A DNA stretch of 64,000 bases from Streptococcus sp. DD12 (GCF_001578885.1 NZ_KQ969497.1:51265-115264), one strand, 5' to 3'. Positions 1-9,100 are shown, counted from the first letter of the stretch. Numbers and translations are program-made. Notes: generated by a model not told the origin, from the letters alone.

Positions 1-330
1 CTGATTTTTCCAGCTTTGGCACGGATTCTTGCAGATGGTGGAGAAGTTGTTGCGCTGGTTAAGCCACAGTTTGAAGCCGGCAAGGATGCCGTAGGGAAAA
101 AAGGGATTGTCAAAGACCCTCAAGTCCACCAAAAAGTGATTAAAGCAGTGATGGCACAAGCCAATAGCAATGGTTTTAGCAACTGCGGACTAGATTTTTC
201 TCCTATTCAAGGGGGGCATGGAAATACGGAGTTTTTGCTCTATCTAAAAAAAGCGCCCCAGATGGACAACCTAGACGAAGCGCTTGTTTCTAGGGTTGTT
301 GCTGATGCACAGAAAGGATTTAAAAAATAG
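1..330 (+). CDS. tlyA: TlyA-family rRNA 2'-O-methyltransferase, C-terminal part
   Basis: The reading frame is open from the first base of the window, so this is the 3' part of a gene that starts upstream. The visible 109 residues match the C-terminal half of the TlyA/HlyA Rossmann methyltransferase: a GGEVVALVKPQFEAG stretch near the start, then KDPQVHQKV and SPIQGGHGNTEFLLYL. Members of this family methylate cytidines in 16S and 23S rRNA and are often annotated as hemolysin-like. Its stop codon directly abuts the argR start, which fits the tlyA-argR-recN order common in streptococci. The N-terminal S4 domain lies outside the window. Confidence 0.85.
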   Translation: MIFPALARILADGGEVVALVKPQFEAGKDAVGKKGIVKDPQVHQKVIKAVMAQANSNGFSNCGLDFSPIQGGHGNTEFLLYLKKAPQMDNLDEALVSRVVADAQKGFKK

Positions 331-795
331 ATGAATAAAAGAGAACGCCTTGCGTTGATTCGCGAGTTGATTGAAAATGAGAATTTCTCCAAGCAAGGAG
401 ATTTGGTCAAAGCCTTACAGGCGCGTGGTTGCCATGCGACACAAGCGACCATCTCACGGGATATGGATGAGATGGGGATTGTTAAGGTCCCAATTGGGAA
501 TGGTTACCGCTATAGTTTGGCAAAACCCAAAGCGCCTGCCCATACGGAGGATAAACAGGCAACAGCTCTGGTAACGGTTCTGAATGTTACTGATAAGCAC
601 ACCACCTTGCCTTGCCTGTTGTCAGTTGATGTGGTGCCAGGAACCAGTCGTCTGGTGAAACGCCGTTTGCTAGATGAAGAAAGTGACGCTATTTTCAGTA
701 TCTTGACAGATGACGAGACTCTTTTAGTTGTCGCGAACACGCCAGAACAAGCCAGTCAACTACGAACCATTTTACTGAGCTGGAAAGAAGCCTAA
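331..795 (+). CDS. argR: ArgR/AhrC-type arginine repressor
   Basis: A 154-residue protein of normal ArgR length. The N-terminal winged helix carries ATQATISRDMDEMGIVKVP, the recognition-helix signature of the family. The C-terminal half is the oligomerisation and arginine-binding domain, with PGTSRLVKRRL and the TDDETLLVV strand containing the DD pair used in effector binding. Family members bind ARG boxes and regulate arginine biosynthesis or catabolism. The ATG follows the tlyA stop with no spacer, so translation is probably coupled. Streptococci usually have more than one ArgR paralogue; this is the copy beside recN, and the exact targets cannot be told from this window. Confidence 0.9.
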   Translation: MNKRERLALIRELIENENFSKQGDLVKALQARGCHATQATISRDMDEMGIVKVPIGNGYRYSLAKPKAPAHTEDKQATALVTVLNVTDKHTTLPCLLSVDVVPGTSRLVKRRLLDEESDAIFSILTDDETLLVVANTPEQASQLRTILLSWKEA

Positions 796-808
796 AGGAG
801 ACGAGCGC

Positions 809-2470
809 ATGCTTGAGACGATTTCGATAAAAAATTTCGCTATTATTGAAGCCGTCAGTCTTCAGTTTGATCAGGGAATGACGGTCTTGAGTGGTGAAAC
901 GGGCGCTGGGAAGTCAATTATTATTGATGCGATGAACCTGATCTTAGGCGGACGGTCCAACCTGGATATGATTCGTCATGGGGCAGCAAAAGCTGAAATT
1001 GAAGGCTTGTTTAGTCTAGCAGAAGATTCTCCTGTCATGACCCTTCTAGCGGATAAGGGGATCGATGTCACGGATGACCAGGTGATTATTCGAAGGGACC
1101 TGATGGCCAATGGACGCTCAGTCAGCCGTATTAATGGGCAATTGGTCAATCTGAGTCTCTTGCGTGATATCGGTCGTTATTTGGTCGATATTCATGGGCA
1201 ACATGACCAAGAAGAATTGATGCGCCCGGCCTACCACTTGGGTCTCCTAGATAGTTTTGGTGATGCGAGCTTTTTGGAGTTGAAAAATCGGTATCAAGCG
1301 GTTTTTGACGCCTATCGCCAGGCACGTCAACGTCTCCAAACCCTGCGTCAAAATGAAGCCAGTAATAAAGAGCGGGTAGCGCTCTTGAACTTTCAAATTA
1401 GTGAAATCGAAGCAGTAGACCTTAAAGATGGCGAAGAAGATGACCTGACTCGTCGCCTGACTGCGCTACAAAACCATAAAAAAATTGCTGACACGTTGAG
1501 CAATGCCTATCAACTACTGGATGCTGAAGATTTTTCTAGCTTGGGAAATGTCCGCGATGCCATGGGAGACTTGCAGGAGCTTGAAAGCTATGATGCCGAA
1601 TACAAACGGTTAGGCGATAGTTTGGCAGACGCTTATTATGTCCTAGAAGATGTGACGCGTTCCTTGGAAGATGCTGTTGACCGGCTCGAGTTTGACAGTG
1701 AGGAATTGCTTCTGGTTCAGGCTCGCTTGGATGTGGTTAATAGTTTGATTCGCAAATATGGTAGCAATAGTAAGGATGTATTGGATTATTTTCAAAATAT
1801 CCAAAAGGAGTATCACTTACTTGCTGGCGATGGTCATCAAGATAAGCAACTCGAAGAGGAAGTAAAACATCTGCAGGCTGACCTCGTTGAATTAGCACAC
1901 CAATTGAGTCAGCAACGTCACCTTATTGCTGACAAACTAGAAGCAGATATTCATCGTGAATTAGCGGAACTTTACATGGAAAAGGCTACCTTTCAGGTGC
2001 ATTTTTCGACCGGTAAATTTAACCGCCAAGGGAATGAACAGGTTGAATTTTATCTGTCAGCCAACCCAGGAGAAGGCTTTAAACCACTTGTCAAAGTGGC
2101 GAGTGGCGGGGAATTGTCTCGGATGATGTTGGCTTTAAAATCAACCTTTTCACGCCAGGCCGATAAAACCAGTATTGTCTTTGATGAAGTAGATACCGGT
2201 GTATCCGGGCGTGTCTCTCAAGCGATTGCCCAAAAAATTCATAAGATTGGGCAAAACGGTCAGGTGCTGGTAATTTCTCATTCCCCCCAAGTGATTGCCA
2301 TCAGTGACCATCAATTTTTCATTGAAAAACAAAGCAGCCAAGATGCTACTGTATCAACTGTCCGTCTGTTAACAACAGATGAACGTATCGAAGAGATTGC
2401 GAAACTGCTCGCCGGTGACAATGTGACCGAAGCCGCTCGCAGTCAGGCTAGAGAGCTCTTAAAACACTAG
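809..2470 (+). CDS. recN: DNA repair protein RecN
   Basis: A 553-residue SMC-like ATPase of the usual RecN length. The Walker A motif GETGAGKS is at residues 29-36, the ABC signature SGGELSRMM near residue 432 and the Walker B segment IVFDEVDTG near 457. A long coiled coil fills the middle (about 150-400). RecN binds DNA ends early in double-strand break repair and promotes RecA loading. The start is set by an AAAGGAG site 793-799, ten bases upstream. The gene lies 13 bases after argR and is probably the last of the tlyA-argR-recN transcript. Confidence 0.95.
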   Translation: MLETISIKNFAIIEAVSLQFDQGMTVLSGETGAGKSIIIDAMNLILGGRSNLDMIRHGAAKAEIEGLFSLAEDSPVMTLLADKGIDVTDDQVIIRRDLMANGRSVSRINGQLVNLSLLRDIGRYLVDIHGQHDQEELMRPAYHLGLLDSFGDASFLELKNRYQAVFDAYRQARQRLQTLRQNEASNKERVALLNFQISEIEAVDLKDGEEDDLTRRLTALQNHKKIADTLSNAYQLLDAEDFSSLGNVRDAMGDLQELESYDAEYKRLGDSLADAYYVLEDVTRSLEDAVDRLEFDSEELLLVQARLDVVNSLIRKYGSNSKDVLDYFQNIQKEYHLLAGDGHQDKQLEEEVKHLQADLVELAHQLSQQRHLIADKLEADIHRELAELYMEKATFQVHFSTGKFNRQGNEQVEFYLSANPGEGFKPLVKVASGGELSRMMLALKSTFSRQADKTSIVFDEVDTGVSGRVSQAIAQKIHKIGQNGQVLVISHSPQVIAISDHQFFIEKQSSQDATVSTVRLLTTDERIEEIAKLLAGDNVTEAARSQARELLKH

Positions 2471-2553
2471 TCATTGAGCTGGTCAAGAGGGATTGTGGGG
2501 AGTTTGTAGACTTCTGACTTGATTAGGCTCGAAAGAAAACTCTTACAAAAGAC

Positions 2554-2581
2554 TTGCACCTGTTCAAAAATATGCTATACT
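2554..2581 (+). promoter_or_regulatory. Promoter of the SRP RNA gene
   Basis: A -35 box TTGCAC (2554-2559) and a -10 box TATACT (2576-2581) are 16 bases apart, with an extended TG at 2573-2574. The predicted start, near 2587, coincides with the 5' stem of the downstream RNA. Confidence 0.75.
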
Positions 2582-2586
2582 AGTTG

Positions 2587-2665
2587 TGGAGCAACGGCTT
2601 CGCGTGAAGTGGGTCAGGGGAGGAATCCAGCAGCCCTAAGCGATGCTAGTCGTGTGCTCTTTTTT
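2587..2665 (+). ncRNA. ffs: Small signal recognition particle RNA (4.5S/scRNA)
   Basis: The core GGTCAGG ... AGCAGCC of bacterial SRP RNA is at about 2631-2637 and 2647-2655 region, separated by a GGA-GGAA-UCC apical hairpin. Compared with E. coli 4.5S RNA the spacing is the same, but the apical stem pairs are swapped (UCC/GGA there, GGA/UCC here), a covariation that supports the fold. The 5' GAGCA pairs with UGCUC at the 3' end, which is followed by a T run acting as terminator. About 80 nt, like other streptococcal scRNAs. The RNA pairs with Ffh to target secretory proteins. It sits alone between recN and pgi with its own promoter. Confidence 0.9.
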
Positions 2666-2724
2666 GTATGAGTTTTACGCAAACGGATGCATTGCCAGAT
2701 TGCCCTAAAATCGACAGTTGACCG

Positions 2725-2753
2725 TTGAAAAAAAACCAGCAAAAGAGTATGAT
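2725..2753 (+). promoter_or_regulatory. Promoter of pgi
   Basis: TTGAAA (2725-2730) and TATGAT (2748-2753) are separated by 17 bases and lie about 40 bases upstream of the pgi start. Confidence 0.65.
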
Positions 2754-2794
2754 GATTAGGGTATAGATTCACAGATAAAAGGAGTTACACATAG

Positions 2795-4144
2795 ATGGCA
2801 CACATTTCATTTGATTATTCAAAATCACTCGGTAAGTTTATCGGCCAGCATGAAGTTGATTTTATGCAAGGTCAAGTCACTGAAGCAGACCAACTCTTGC
2901 GTCAAGGAACTGGACCTGGTTCAGATTTCTTGGGTTGGTTAGACTTGCCAGAAAATTACGATAAAGAAGAGTTTGCTCGCATCCAAGCAGCAGCTAAAAA
3001 GATTCAGTCAGATAGCGAAGTCTTGGTTGTCATCGGTATCGGTGGTTCATACCTAGGAGCTAAAGCTGCGATTGACTTTTTGAGCAACCATTTTGTTAAC
3101 CTGCAATCTGCGGACAAACGTCAAGCACCCCAAATTCTGTATGCCGGTAACTCTATTTCATCAACCTATTTAGCTGATTTAGTGGAATACGTGGCTGATA
3201 AAGAATTTTCTATCAATGTTATTTCTAAGTCAGGAACGACGACTGAACCAGCAATCGCCTTTCGTGTTTTCAAGGAATTGTTGGTTAACAAGTATGGACA
3301 AGAAGAAGCCAACAAACGGATTTATGCAACAACAGATCGTCAAAAAGGTGCGGTTAAGGTTGAAGCAGACGCTAATGACTGGGAAACTTTTGTAGTTCCC
3401 GATAATGTTGGTGGACGTTTTTCTGTCTTGACAGCTGTTGGTCTTTTGCCTATCGCTGCATCAGGTGCTGATATCACAGCCTTGATGGAGGGCGCTGCTG
3501 CTGCGCGTCAAGCCTATGCCTCAGCAGACCTTAAAGAAAACGAAGCCTACCAATATGCTGCAGTGCGTAATATCCTCTACCGGAAAGGTTATGCGACGGA
3601 AATTTTGGTCAACTACGAACCATCCCTGCAATACTTTGGCGAATGGTGGAAACAACTGGCTGGTGAATCAGAAGGAAAAGACCTCAAAGGCATTTACCCA
3701 ACTTCTGCCAACTTCTCTACCGATTTGCACTCTTTAGGGCAATATATCCAAGAAGGTGCACGTATTCTATTTGAAACGGCAATCCGTGTGGACAAGCCAC
3801 GCAAGAACGTGATTATCCCAGAATTGTCTGAGGATTTGGATGGTTTGGGCTACCTGCAAGGCAAGGATGTCGATTTTGTTAACAAAAAAGCGACAGATGG
3901 TGTGCTTTTGGCGCATACAGATGGGGATGTTCCAAATCTGATTGTGACAATTCCAGAACAGGATGCCTTCACGCTGGGTTACTTGATTTACTTCTTCGAG
4001 TTGGCTATCGCTCTCTCAGGTTACCTCAATGCGGTCAATCCATTTGACCAACCAGGGGTTGAAGCCTACAAGAAAAACATGTTTGCACTTTTGGGCAAAC
4101 CAGGTTTTGAGGAATTGTCAGCCGAACTAAACGCCCGTTTGTAA
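2795..4144 (+). CDS. pgi: Glucose-6-phosphate isomerase
   Basis: A 449-residue phosphoglucose isomerase of the short bacterial type. It contains GIGGSYLGA near residue 83, the sugar-phosphate binding [10 protein letters not shown] near 147, the [14 protein letters not shown] signature near 207 and [11 protein letters not shown] near 313. It interconverts glucose-6-phosphate and fructose-6-phosphate in the cytosol and links glycolysis to the glucose-1-phosphate made by the Leloir pathway encoded later in this window. The ATG has a good AAAGGAG site at 2778-2784. It is monocistronic: its own promoter precedes it and an intrinsic terminator follows. Confidence 0.97.
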   Translation: MAHISFDYSKSLGKFIGQHEVDFMQGQVTEADQLLRQGTGPGSDFLGWLDLPENYDKEEFARIQAAAKKIQSDSEVLVVIGIGGSYLGAKAAIDFLSNHFVNLQSADKRQAPQILYAGNSISSTYLADLVEYVADKEFSINVISKSGTTTEPAIAFRVFKELLVNKYGQEEANKRIYATTDRQKGAVKVEADANDWETFVVPDNVGGRFSVLTAVGLLPIAASGADITALMEGAAAARQAYASADLKENEAYQYAAVRNILYRKGYATEILVNYEPSLQYFGEWWKQLAGESEGKDLKGIYPTSANFSTDLHSLGQYIQEGARILFETAIRVDKPRKNVIIPELSEDLDGLGYLQGKDVDFVNKKATDGVLLAHTDGDVPNLIVTIPEQDAFTLGYLIYFFELAIALSGYLNAVNPFDQPGVEAYKKNMFALLGKPGFEELSAELNARL

Positions 4145-4167
4145 GATTAACCAACATTAGAGTAACA

Positions 4168-4197
4168 ACAGGGGTCCTTGGATTCCCTGTTTTTTTT
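4168..4197 (+). terminator. Intrinsic terminator of pgi
   Basis: ACAGGG (4168-4173) pairs with CCCTGT (4185-4190), followed by a run of eight T. Confidence 0.85.
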
Positions 4198-4299
4198 ACT
4201 GTTGACATTCTTTGTTGCTGATTTGTTAGCTTCCCTACATTGACAGAGACTAGCAAAGCCGGTAAGATAAAGAAAGAAAAAACGAAGGGCAGGAAGAGG

Positions 4300-5160
4300 A
4301 TGCTGTTTGATGATCCCGATTTATTAACTTGGGAGGAGTGGCTAGGTCAGTTTGAAATGGTCAATGAACGCTTGCCTAAGCTAGAGGAAATTCAACAAGG
4401 CCGTGTGCAGAAGGGGTTTCACTCAGATTATAGCGATGAGGAGTTGTTAGCCAGCCTGCCAGCGCCTGCAAGTGTAGCCGGACCGGTGGGTAAAAAGAGG
4501 AAGAAGCTTCTCCTGGGGCTTGGCCTGCCTGTTTTGCTAGCTCTCGTTTTGGGGCTTGTAGCAATTGGCTACTATCAGGCAGGTGTGTTGCAGGGGAATT
4601 GGCACAGCAACACCATGTCCATGGATTTTAAAAAAATGCGTGGAAAGAGTGCGGCGAGTTATGTAGCAGATAGTCAACAAGCCAGCAATACCTGGGTCAA
4701 GCCGGAGGGGGTTGCGCTCGAAAGTCATCGCAACATCGTTCGTCTGACAGCCACTCAAACCATTGATAAAAAAGCGGTTTACCAGAACTATGTAGCTAAG
4801 ACCACAGCCGATGCCCAAAAGAAAAATCAAGAAGCCACTTATTTTTCTTATGAAGCCTGGCTTTCCTTTTTTGATCAACAAAGAGCCAAAGATGCTGAAA
4901 AGCTGGGAGGGTCTTACGATGCGAAAAAAGGCAAGCTGACAGTGGTACTCATGACCTTGCGCTACAATTCATGGACACGAGAGATGGAAGTCATTGGTGT
5001 CAATAGTGAGTTCAACCTGGCCAATGCCTTTGGCAATTATCATGCCTTGAGTGAAGTTGCGCGTGGCGAACGGTTCCGCTACCAAAAAAACGGACGCAAA
5101 TTGTCGGTGACAGGTGACCAACTCACCTTGCTTTTCACAAAAGATGAGGAGAAAGAATGA
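4300..5160 (+). CDS. Membrane-anchored protein of unknown function (paralogue 1)
   Basis: I do not recognise a named family. From the ATG at 4300 the product is 286 residues; an in-frame TTG at 4240 lacks a ribosome binding site, whereas AGGAAG lies just before 4300. The order is a short acidic cytoplasmic part with a W..WL..F......LP..EE pattern, a KKRKK stop-transfer-like stretch, one hydrophobic segment (about residues 68-90), then an extracytoplasmic region beginning LQGNW. The next gene has the same architecture and overlaps it by four bases, so the two look like a duplicated pair translated together. The type II orientation (N-in, C-out) follows from the basic residues before the segment. 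Confidence 0.75.
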   Translation: MLFDDPDLLTWEEWLGQFEMVNERLPKLEEIQQGRVQKGFHSDYSDEELLASLPAPASVAGPVGKKRKKLLLGLGLPVLLALVLGLVAIGYYQAGVLQGNWHSNTMSMDFKKMRGKSAASYVADSQQASNTWVKPEGVALESHRNIVRLTATQTIDKKAVYQNYVAKTTADAQKKNQEATYFSYEAWLSFFDQQRAKDAEKLGGSYDAKKGKLTVVLMTLRYNSWTREMEVIGVNSEFNLANAFGNYHALSEVARGERFRYQKNGRKLSVTGDQLTLLFTKDEEKE

Positions 5161-5942
5161 CGAAAAAAGAATGGCTAGTAGCCTTTAAAAACTATTACGG
5201 GCGTAAGCCAAATAAAGATGAGCAATTGCGAGGCCTTTTGGCTGGACAGTACACGCTCCCTCCTCGAAAAAGCTTGGGCATGAAGCGTAACCATCTTATT
5301 ACTTTGCTGGTTGGTCTAGTGCTTGTCCTTATCCTCGGTGTTGGTGCGACCGCAACCTATCGCTACCAGTCGGGCTGTATTCGTGGACAGTGGCAGGCCA
5401 CAACGTTGACCAAGAGCCTATCGGCTGAACTTGAAAGTGAGCTAAAGCAAGAGACGGAGTATTATAACTACTATAAAGCCTTTTCTAATGGCAATAGTTT
5501 TTACACCAATCAGGCGGTAACCCTAAAGGCGACAGGGCATAAGGTGGAGGCGCAGGTGACTTATTCGGTCGACCGCTTGGCCTTGTATAGTGCGATGAGT
5601 TCAGTCGTTTCATCAGCATACGGCGTGACAGCCGATGAATTGGATACTGTCTTGCCCTATGATGATTTTGTAAAATCGCTGGATAATAGCATGAAAAAAC
5701 AAGCCAAAGAGGCAGGTGCTCGCTACGATAGTAAGACAGCCACGGTGACAGCCAGCTTATTTACCGCGCGAGTGGCTCCTTTTAGGCACAGTTGGCACGT
5801 CACAGAAGTCAATGACAAATTGTACCGTGCTTATTTTTCGAAAGCTTTGACCTTGCGTAGTGGCAAAGACATGCCCTATCAGTTGTCAGGTAAAACCTTG
5901 ACACTGGATAAGAAAATCATTTTCTCTCAAATAAAAAAATAG
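5157..5942 (+). CDS. Membrane-anchored protein of unknown function (paralogue 2)
   Basis: A 261-residue protein starting inside the end of the preceding gene (ATGA overlap), with a GAGGAG site upstream. The N-terminus KKEWLVAF...GRKPNKDEQ carries the W...F.....R.P...E pattern seen in its neighbour and, as I recall, in other streptococcal single-pass proteins. One transmembrane segment (about residues 47-65) is followed by an external part beginning IRGQW. The shared layout and the G.W motif after the membrane segment suggest a duplicated pair. Function unknown; an envelope role is inference from topology only. A weak hairpin terminator follows. Confidence 0.75.
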   Translation: MTKKEWLVAFKNYYGRKPNKDEQLRGLLAGQYTLPPRKSLGMKRNHLITLLVGLVLVLILGVGATATYRYQSGCIRGQWQATTLTKSLSAELESELKQETEYYNYYKAFSNGNSFYTNQAVTLKATGHKVEAQVTYSVDRLALYSAMSSVVSSAYGVTADELDTVLPYDDFVKSLDNSMKKQAKEAGARYDSKTATVTASLFTARVAPFRHSWHVTEVNDKLYRAYFSKALTLRSGKDMPYQLSGKTLTLDKKIIFSQIKK

Positions 5943-5993
5943 AAAAACCTAGTATCAGGCTAGCTTGATAGGACCTCATCCTTGGAGTGTGAG

Positions 5994-6027
5994 AGAGCAG
6001 GACCTTGCGTGAAAGTTCTTGCTCTTT
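5994..6027 (+). terminator. Possible weak terminator
   Basis: AGAGCAGGA (5994-6002) pairs with TCTTGCTCT (6017-6025) with one G-U pair. Only a short T run follows at once, with a longer one at 6035-6040, so termination may be partial. Confidence 0.4.
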
Positions 6028-6069
6028 GACCTCCTTTTTTGATGCTTTGTGCCAAATTGTCAGAAAATA

Positions 6070-6078
6070 TGGTATGAT
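6070..6078 (+). promoter_or_regulatory. Extended -10 promoter of thrC
   Basis: TGGTATGAT (6070-6078) is an extended -10 element 27 bases before the thrC start. No good -35 box is present at 16-18 bases, as is common for extended -10 promoters in streptococci. Confidence 0.55.
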
Positions 6079-6104
6079 AGTAAAAAAGCATCTGGGGGAA
6101 TATC

Positions 6105-7592
6105 ATGCCATTAGTATACCAATCCACACGAGACGAAAACAATCGCGTCACGGCAAGTCAAGCCATCTTACAAGGACTTGCTCAAGATGGTGGTCTTTTC
6201 ACGCCGATTGCGATGCCAGCAGTGAGCCTGGATTTTGACCAACTCCAGCAAGCGTCTTATCAAGAGGTTGCTCGATTGGTGTTAGGGGCTTTTCTGGATG
6301 ATTTTACACCAGAAGAGATAGACCACTGTATTCGTCATGCTTACGATGATAAATTTGATACACCAGCTATTGCAGAAGTGGTGTCCGTCGATGGCCACTA
6401 CAATTTAGAGCTGTTTCACGGTGCAACGATTGCTTTTAAAGACATGGCTTTGTCTATTTTGCCGCACCTGTTGACGACAGCTGCCAAAAAACAAGGGGTA
6501 ACCAATAAAATTGTTATTCTGACAGCGACATCGGGGGATACAGGGAAAGCTGCTATGGCAGGTTTTGAGGATGTTCCTGGTACTGAGATCATTGTCTTTT
6601 ACCCACATGGTGGTGTCAGCAAAATCCAAGAATTGCAAATGACGACACAAACAGGGCAAAACACCCATGTCGTCGCTATTGATGGGAACTTTGATGACGC
6701 CCAAACCAACGTCAAGCACATGTTTAACGATGTAGCCTTGCGTGAGAAGATGGCGGCTAGAGGCTTGCAATTTTCATCTGCTAATTCTATGAATATCGGG
6801 CGCTTGGTGCCACAAATTGTTTACTATGTCTATGCTTATGCCCAATTGGTCAAGCAAGGGGTGGTGGCAGCTGGCGATCCGATTAATATCACAGTCCCAA
6901 CAGGTAACTTTGGGAATATCTTGGCTGCCTACTATGCCAAGTTGATCGGGTTACCTGTGGCCAAGCTCATCTGTGCCTCAAATGAAAACAAGGTTCTCAC
7001 AGACTTCTTCCATTCCAAGACTTATGATAAGAAGCGTGAGTTTAAAGTGACGACGAGCCCATCCATGGATATCTTGGTATCGTCTAACCTTGAACGTCTG
7101 ATTTTCCACTTGGTTGGCAATGATGCTAGCCGGACCAAAGCTTTGATGGAAGCACTGGTAGAAAAAGGCGAATATAGCTTGTTGGAAGGGATTGACGACA
7201 GCATTTTCGACCTCTTTGAGGCGGGTTATGCGGATGAGCAAGCCACTGCAACAGAAATTAAACGCGTTTACGAGCAAGACCATTATGTGGAAGACCCACA
7301 TACAGCGGTAGCTTCCGCGGTCTATGTTGCTTATCGCACAGCTAGTCAGGATCAGACGCCGACTGTGGTGGCTTCAACGGCCAGTCCCTACAAGTTCCCC
7401 CGTGTAACAGTTGAAGCTGTGACTGGTCAGGCGCCTGCGGATGATTTTGCTGCCGTGGACAGCTTGGTTGAATTATCAGGTGTTGCTATCCCTAAAGCTG
7501 TGCAAGGCTTGCAAGATGCCCCTGTTCGTCACGAAACAGTTGTTGCTGCCCAGGATATGCAAACGGAAGTCGAACGTTATTTGGGAATTTAA
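6105..7592 (+). CDS. thrC: Threonine synthase
   Basis: A 495-residue PLP-dependent enzyme that converts O-phosphohomoserine to threonine. The PLP-binding lysine lies in GATIAFKDMAL near residue 112, followed by TATSGDTGKAA, the phosphate-binding loop, and PTGNFGN near 266. The length and the N-terminal LVYQSTRD fit the fungal/gamma-proteobacterial-like threonine synthases found in streptococci. Start ATG at 6105 follows a GGGGGA site. It stands alone between an extended -10 promoter and a strong terminator, away from hom-thrB. Confidence 0.95.
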   Translation: MPLVYQSTRDENNRVTASQAILQGLAQDGGLFTPIAMPAVSLDFDQLQQASYQEVARLVLGAFLDDFTPEEIDHCIRHAYDDKFDTPAIAEVVSVDGHYNLELFHGATIAFKDMALSILPHLLTTAAKKQGVTNKIVILTATSGDTGKAAMAGFEDVPGTEIIVFYPHGGVSKIQELQMTTQTGQNTHVVAIDGNFDDAQTNVKHMFNDVALREKMAARGLQFSSANSMNIGRLVPQIVYYVYAYAQLVKQGVVAAGDPINITVPTGNFGNILAAYYAKLIGLPVAKLICASNENKVLTDFFHSKTYDKKREFKVTTSPSMDILVSSNLERLIFHLVGNDASRTKALMEALVEKGEYSLLEGIDDSIFDLFEAGYADEQATATEIKRVYEQDHYVEDPHTAVASAVYVAYRTASQDQTPTVVASTASPYKFPRVTVEAVTGQAPADDFAAVDSLVELSGVAIPKAVQGLQDAPVRHETVVAAQDMQTEVERYLGI

Positions 7593-7600
7593 CTTCATTG

Positions 7601-7623
7601 AAAAAAGCCGTCAGGCTTTTTTT
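7601..7623 (+). terminator. Intrinsic terminator of thrC
   Basis: AAAAAAGCC and GGCTTTTTT form a hairpin with a four-base loop (GTCA), followed by T. Confidence 0.85.
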
Positions 7624-7648
7624 GTCAATTAAACAAGAGGAATTGGTT

Positions 7649-8944
7649 ATGAAAGTCTCGAGACAATTATTAGCGATTGGCCTACCTGCTATGGTTGAAA
7701 ACCTGCTTCAGATGCTAATGGGAATGGTGGACAGTTACTTGGTCGCTATTTTAGGACTTGCGGCTGTTTCTGGAGTGTCAGTGGCTAATAATGTCACAGC
7801 GGTTTATCAGGCTATTTTTATTGCTTTGGGGGCTGCGGTCTCTAGCGCCTATTCTGCCCGGCGTAGTCAGCAAGGGGGAAAGAAAGCCCAGGCGCTCATT
7901 GGGGAAGCCCTGCTTTTGACACTTTTTTTAGGGCTAGTTCTAGGTCTTTTTTCGCTCTTTTTTGGAGAAGGTCTGCTCAGTTTTTTGGGAACCACACCGC
8001 AAGTGAGCCGTCAAGGGGGGCTTTACCTAGCCATTGTCGGAGGAGGGATTGTCTTTTTAGGGCTCATGACAACTGCTGGCAGTGTGGTGCGTAGTCAAGG
8101 CAAACCCCAATTGCCCATGTATGTCAGCTTGTTAAGCAACCTGATGAATGCCTTGCTAGCTAGTGTCGCGATTTTTGTATGTCATTGGGGAATTATGGGG
8201 GTCGCCTTTGCAACAGTCATCTCACGGGCTGTTGGTTTTGCTCTCTTGGTCGGCGCTATGCGCTACGACTGGAAAAGTCTGGTATTAAGCTGGCGCATTG
8301 ACAAAGAGCTGGTTCATTTAGCCCTGCCGGCAGCTGGAGAACGCTTGATGATGCGCGTGGGTGATATTGCCATTGTAGCCATCGTTGTCACTTTTGGGAC
8401 GAAAATGGTTGCGGGCAATGCCATTGGTGAGACCCTAACACAGTTTAACTATATGCCTGGGATGGGTCTTGCCACAGCGACGGTGATTTTAGCCGCCAGG
8501 GCAAGAGGAGTAGGGGATATGGCTAGTGAGACCAAACTGTTGAAAAAAGCCTACTTTCTTTCCTTATTATTGATGGCCATCGTTTCAGGAGCGATTTTTG
8601 TTTTTGGACAGCCCTTGACATTGCTTTATACCATGGACCAGGAGGCTGTTTCTGCTAGTCTTGTTGTCATCCTTTATTCCTTTTTAGGAACTCCTGCAAC
8701 AGCTGGAACGCTTGTTATGACTGCTATGTGGCAAGGTCTGGGAAATGCCAAATTGCCCTTTTATGCAACAACGTTTGGAATGTGGGTGATTCGCATCGGT
8801 TTAGGGGTTGTCTTAGGAATCGGTCTTTCTTGGGGCTTAGCGGGAGTTTGGTTGGCGACAATTGCCGACAATGTCTTTCGCTGGGCCTTCCTGACCTATC
8901 TCTATCGTAAAAAAGTTAGAAAAACCAGAAAAAGTCTTGCTTAG
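7649..8944 (+). CDS. MATE-family multidrug/Na+ antiporter
   Basis: The frame extends upstream to 7598, but that would start inside the thrC terminator; the ATG at 7649, preceded by AAGAGG, is the sensible start and gives 431 residues. The protein is a polytopic membrane protein with about twelve hydrophobic segments in two homologous halves. LPAMVENLLQMLMGMVDSY at the N-terminus and LPAAGERLMMRVGDIA at the second half are the paired MATE signatures. Family members export cationic drugs or metabolites in exchange for Na+ or H+. The substrate cannot be predicted. The stop codon lies within a terminator hairpin that also contains the rpsJ promoter -35 box. Confidence 0.9.
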   Translation: MKVSRQLLAIGLPAMVENLLQMLMGMVDSYLVAILGLAAVSGVSVANNVTAVYQAIFIALGAAVSSAYSARRSQQGGKKAQALIGEALLLTLFLGLVLGLFSLFFGEGLLSFLGTTPQVSRQGGLYLAIVGGGIVFLGLMTTAGSVVRSQGKPQLPMYVSLLSNLMNALLASVAIFVCHWGIMGVAFATVISRAVGFALLVGAMRYDWKSLVLSWRIDKELVHLALPAAGERLMMRVGDIAIVAIVVTFGTKMVAGNAIGETLTQFNYMPGMGLATATVILAARARGVGDMASETKLLKKAYFLSLLLMAIVSGAIFVFGQPLTLLYTMDQEAVSASLVVILYSFLGTPATAGTLVMTAMWQGLGNAKLPFYATTFGMWVIRIGLGVVLGIGLSWGLAGVWLATIADNVFRWAFLTYLYRKKVRKTRKSLA

Positions 8945-8955
8945 GGCTTTTTTTT
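8929..8955 (+). terminator. Terminator overlapping the end of the MATE gene
   Basis: AAAAAGTC (8929-8936) pairs with GGCTTTTT (8945-8952) with one G-U pair, followed by T. The left arm is inside the coding sequence. Confidence 0.75.
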
Positions 8956-8965
8956 GTGTTAAACT
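8937..8965 (+). promoter_or_regulatory. Promoter of the S10-spc-alpha cluster
   Basis: TTGCTT (8937-8942) and TAAACT (8960-8965) with a 17-base spacer and an extended TG at 8957-8958. It lies within the terminator hairpin of the preceding gene. The predicted leader is about 130 nt. Confidence 0.6.
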
Positions 8966-9003
8966 ACTATGGTGCTGTAAAAAAACAGCTATAGCTGTGA
9001 TGC

Positions 9004-9046
9004 AAGAGGTTGCGACACGCTCGGTTGCATTGCCACGCAACCACCT
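9004..9046 (+). promoter_or_regulatory. Structured rpsJ leader with two alternative hairpins
   Basis: GGTTGCG (9008-9014) and a second GGTTGC (9023-9028) can each pair with the same CGCAACC (9036-9042), giving mutually exclusive stems in the untranslated leader. I do not recognise a named leader family. Confidence 0.5.
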
Positions 9047-9100
9047 GTCGGTTTTCTTGTGGAGCTAGCCTATTATCGTAAATAGACGAGAGGAGAAAAG

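Noticed and set aside
4240..4299. TTG start for the first membrane protein gene
   Set aside because: No ribosome binding site before it; the ATG at 4300 has one.
7598..7648. Longer N-terminus of the MATE protein
   Set aside because: It would begin inside the thrC terminator hairpin.
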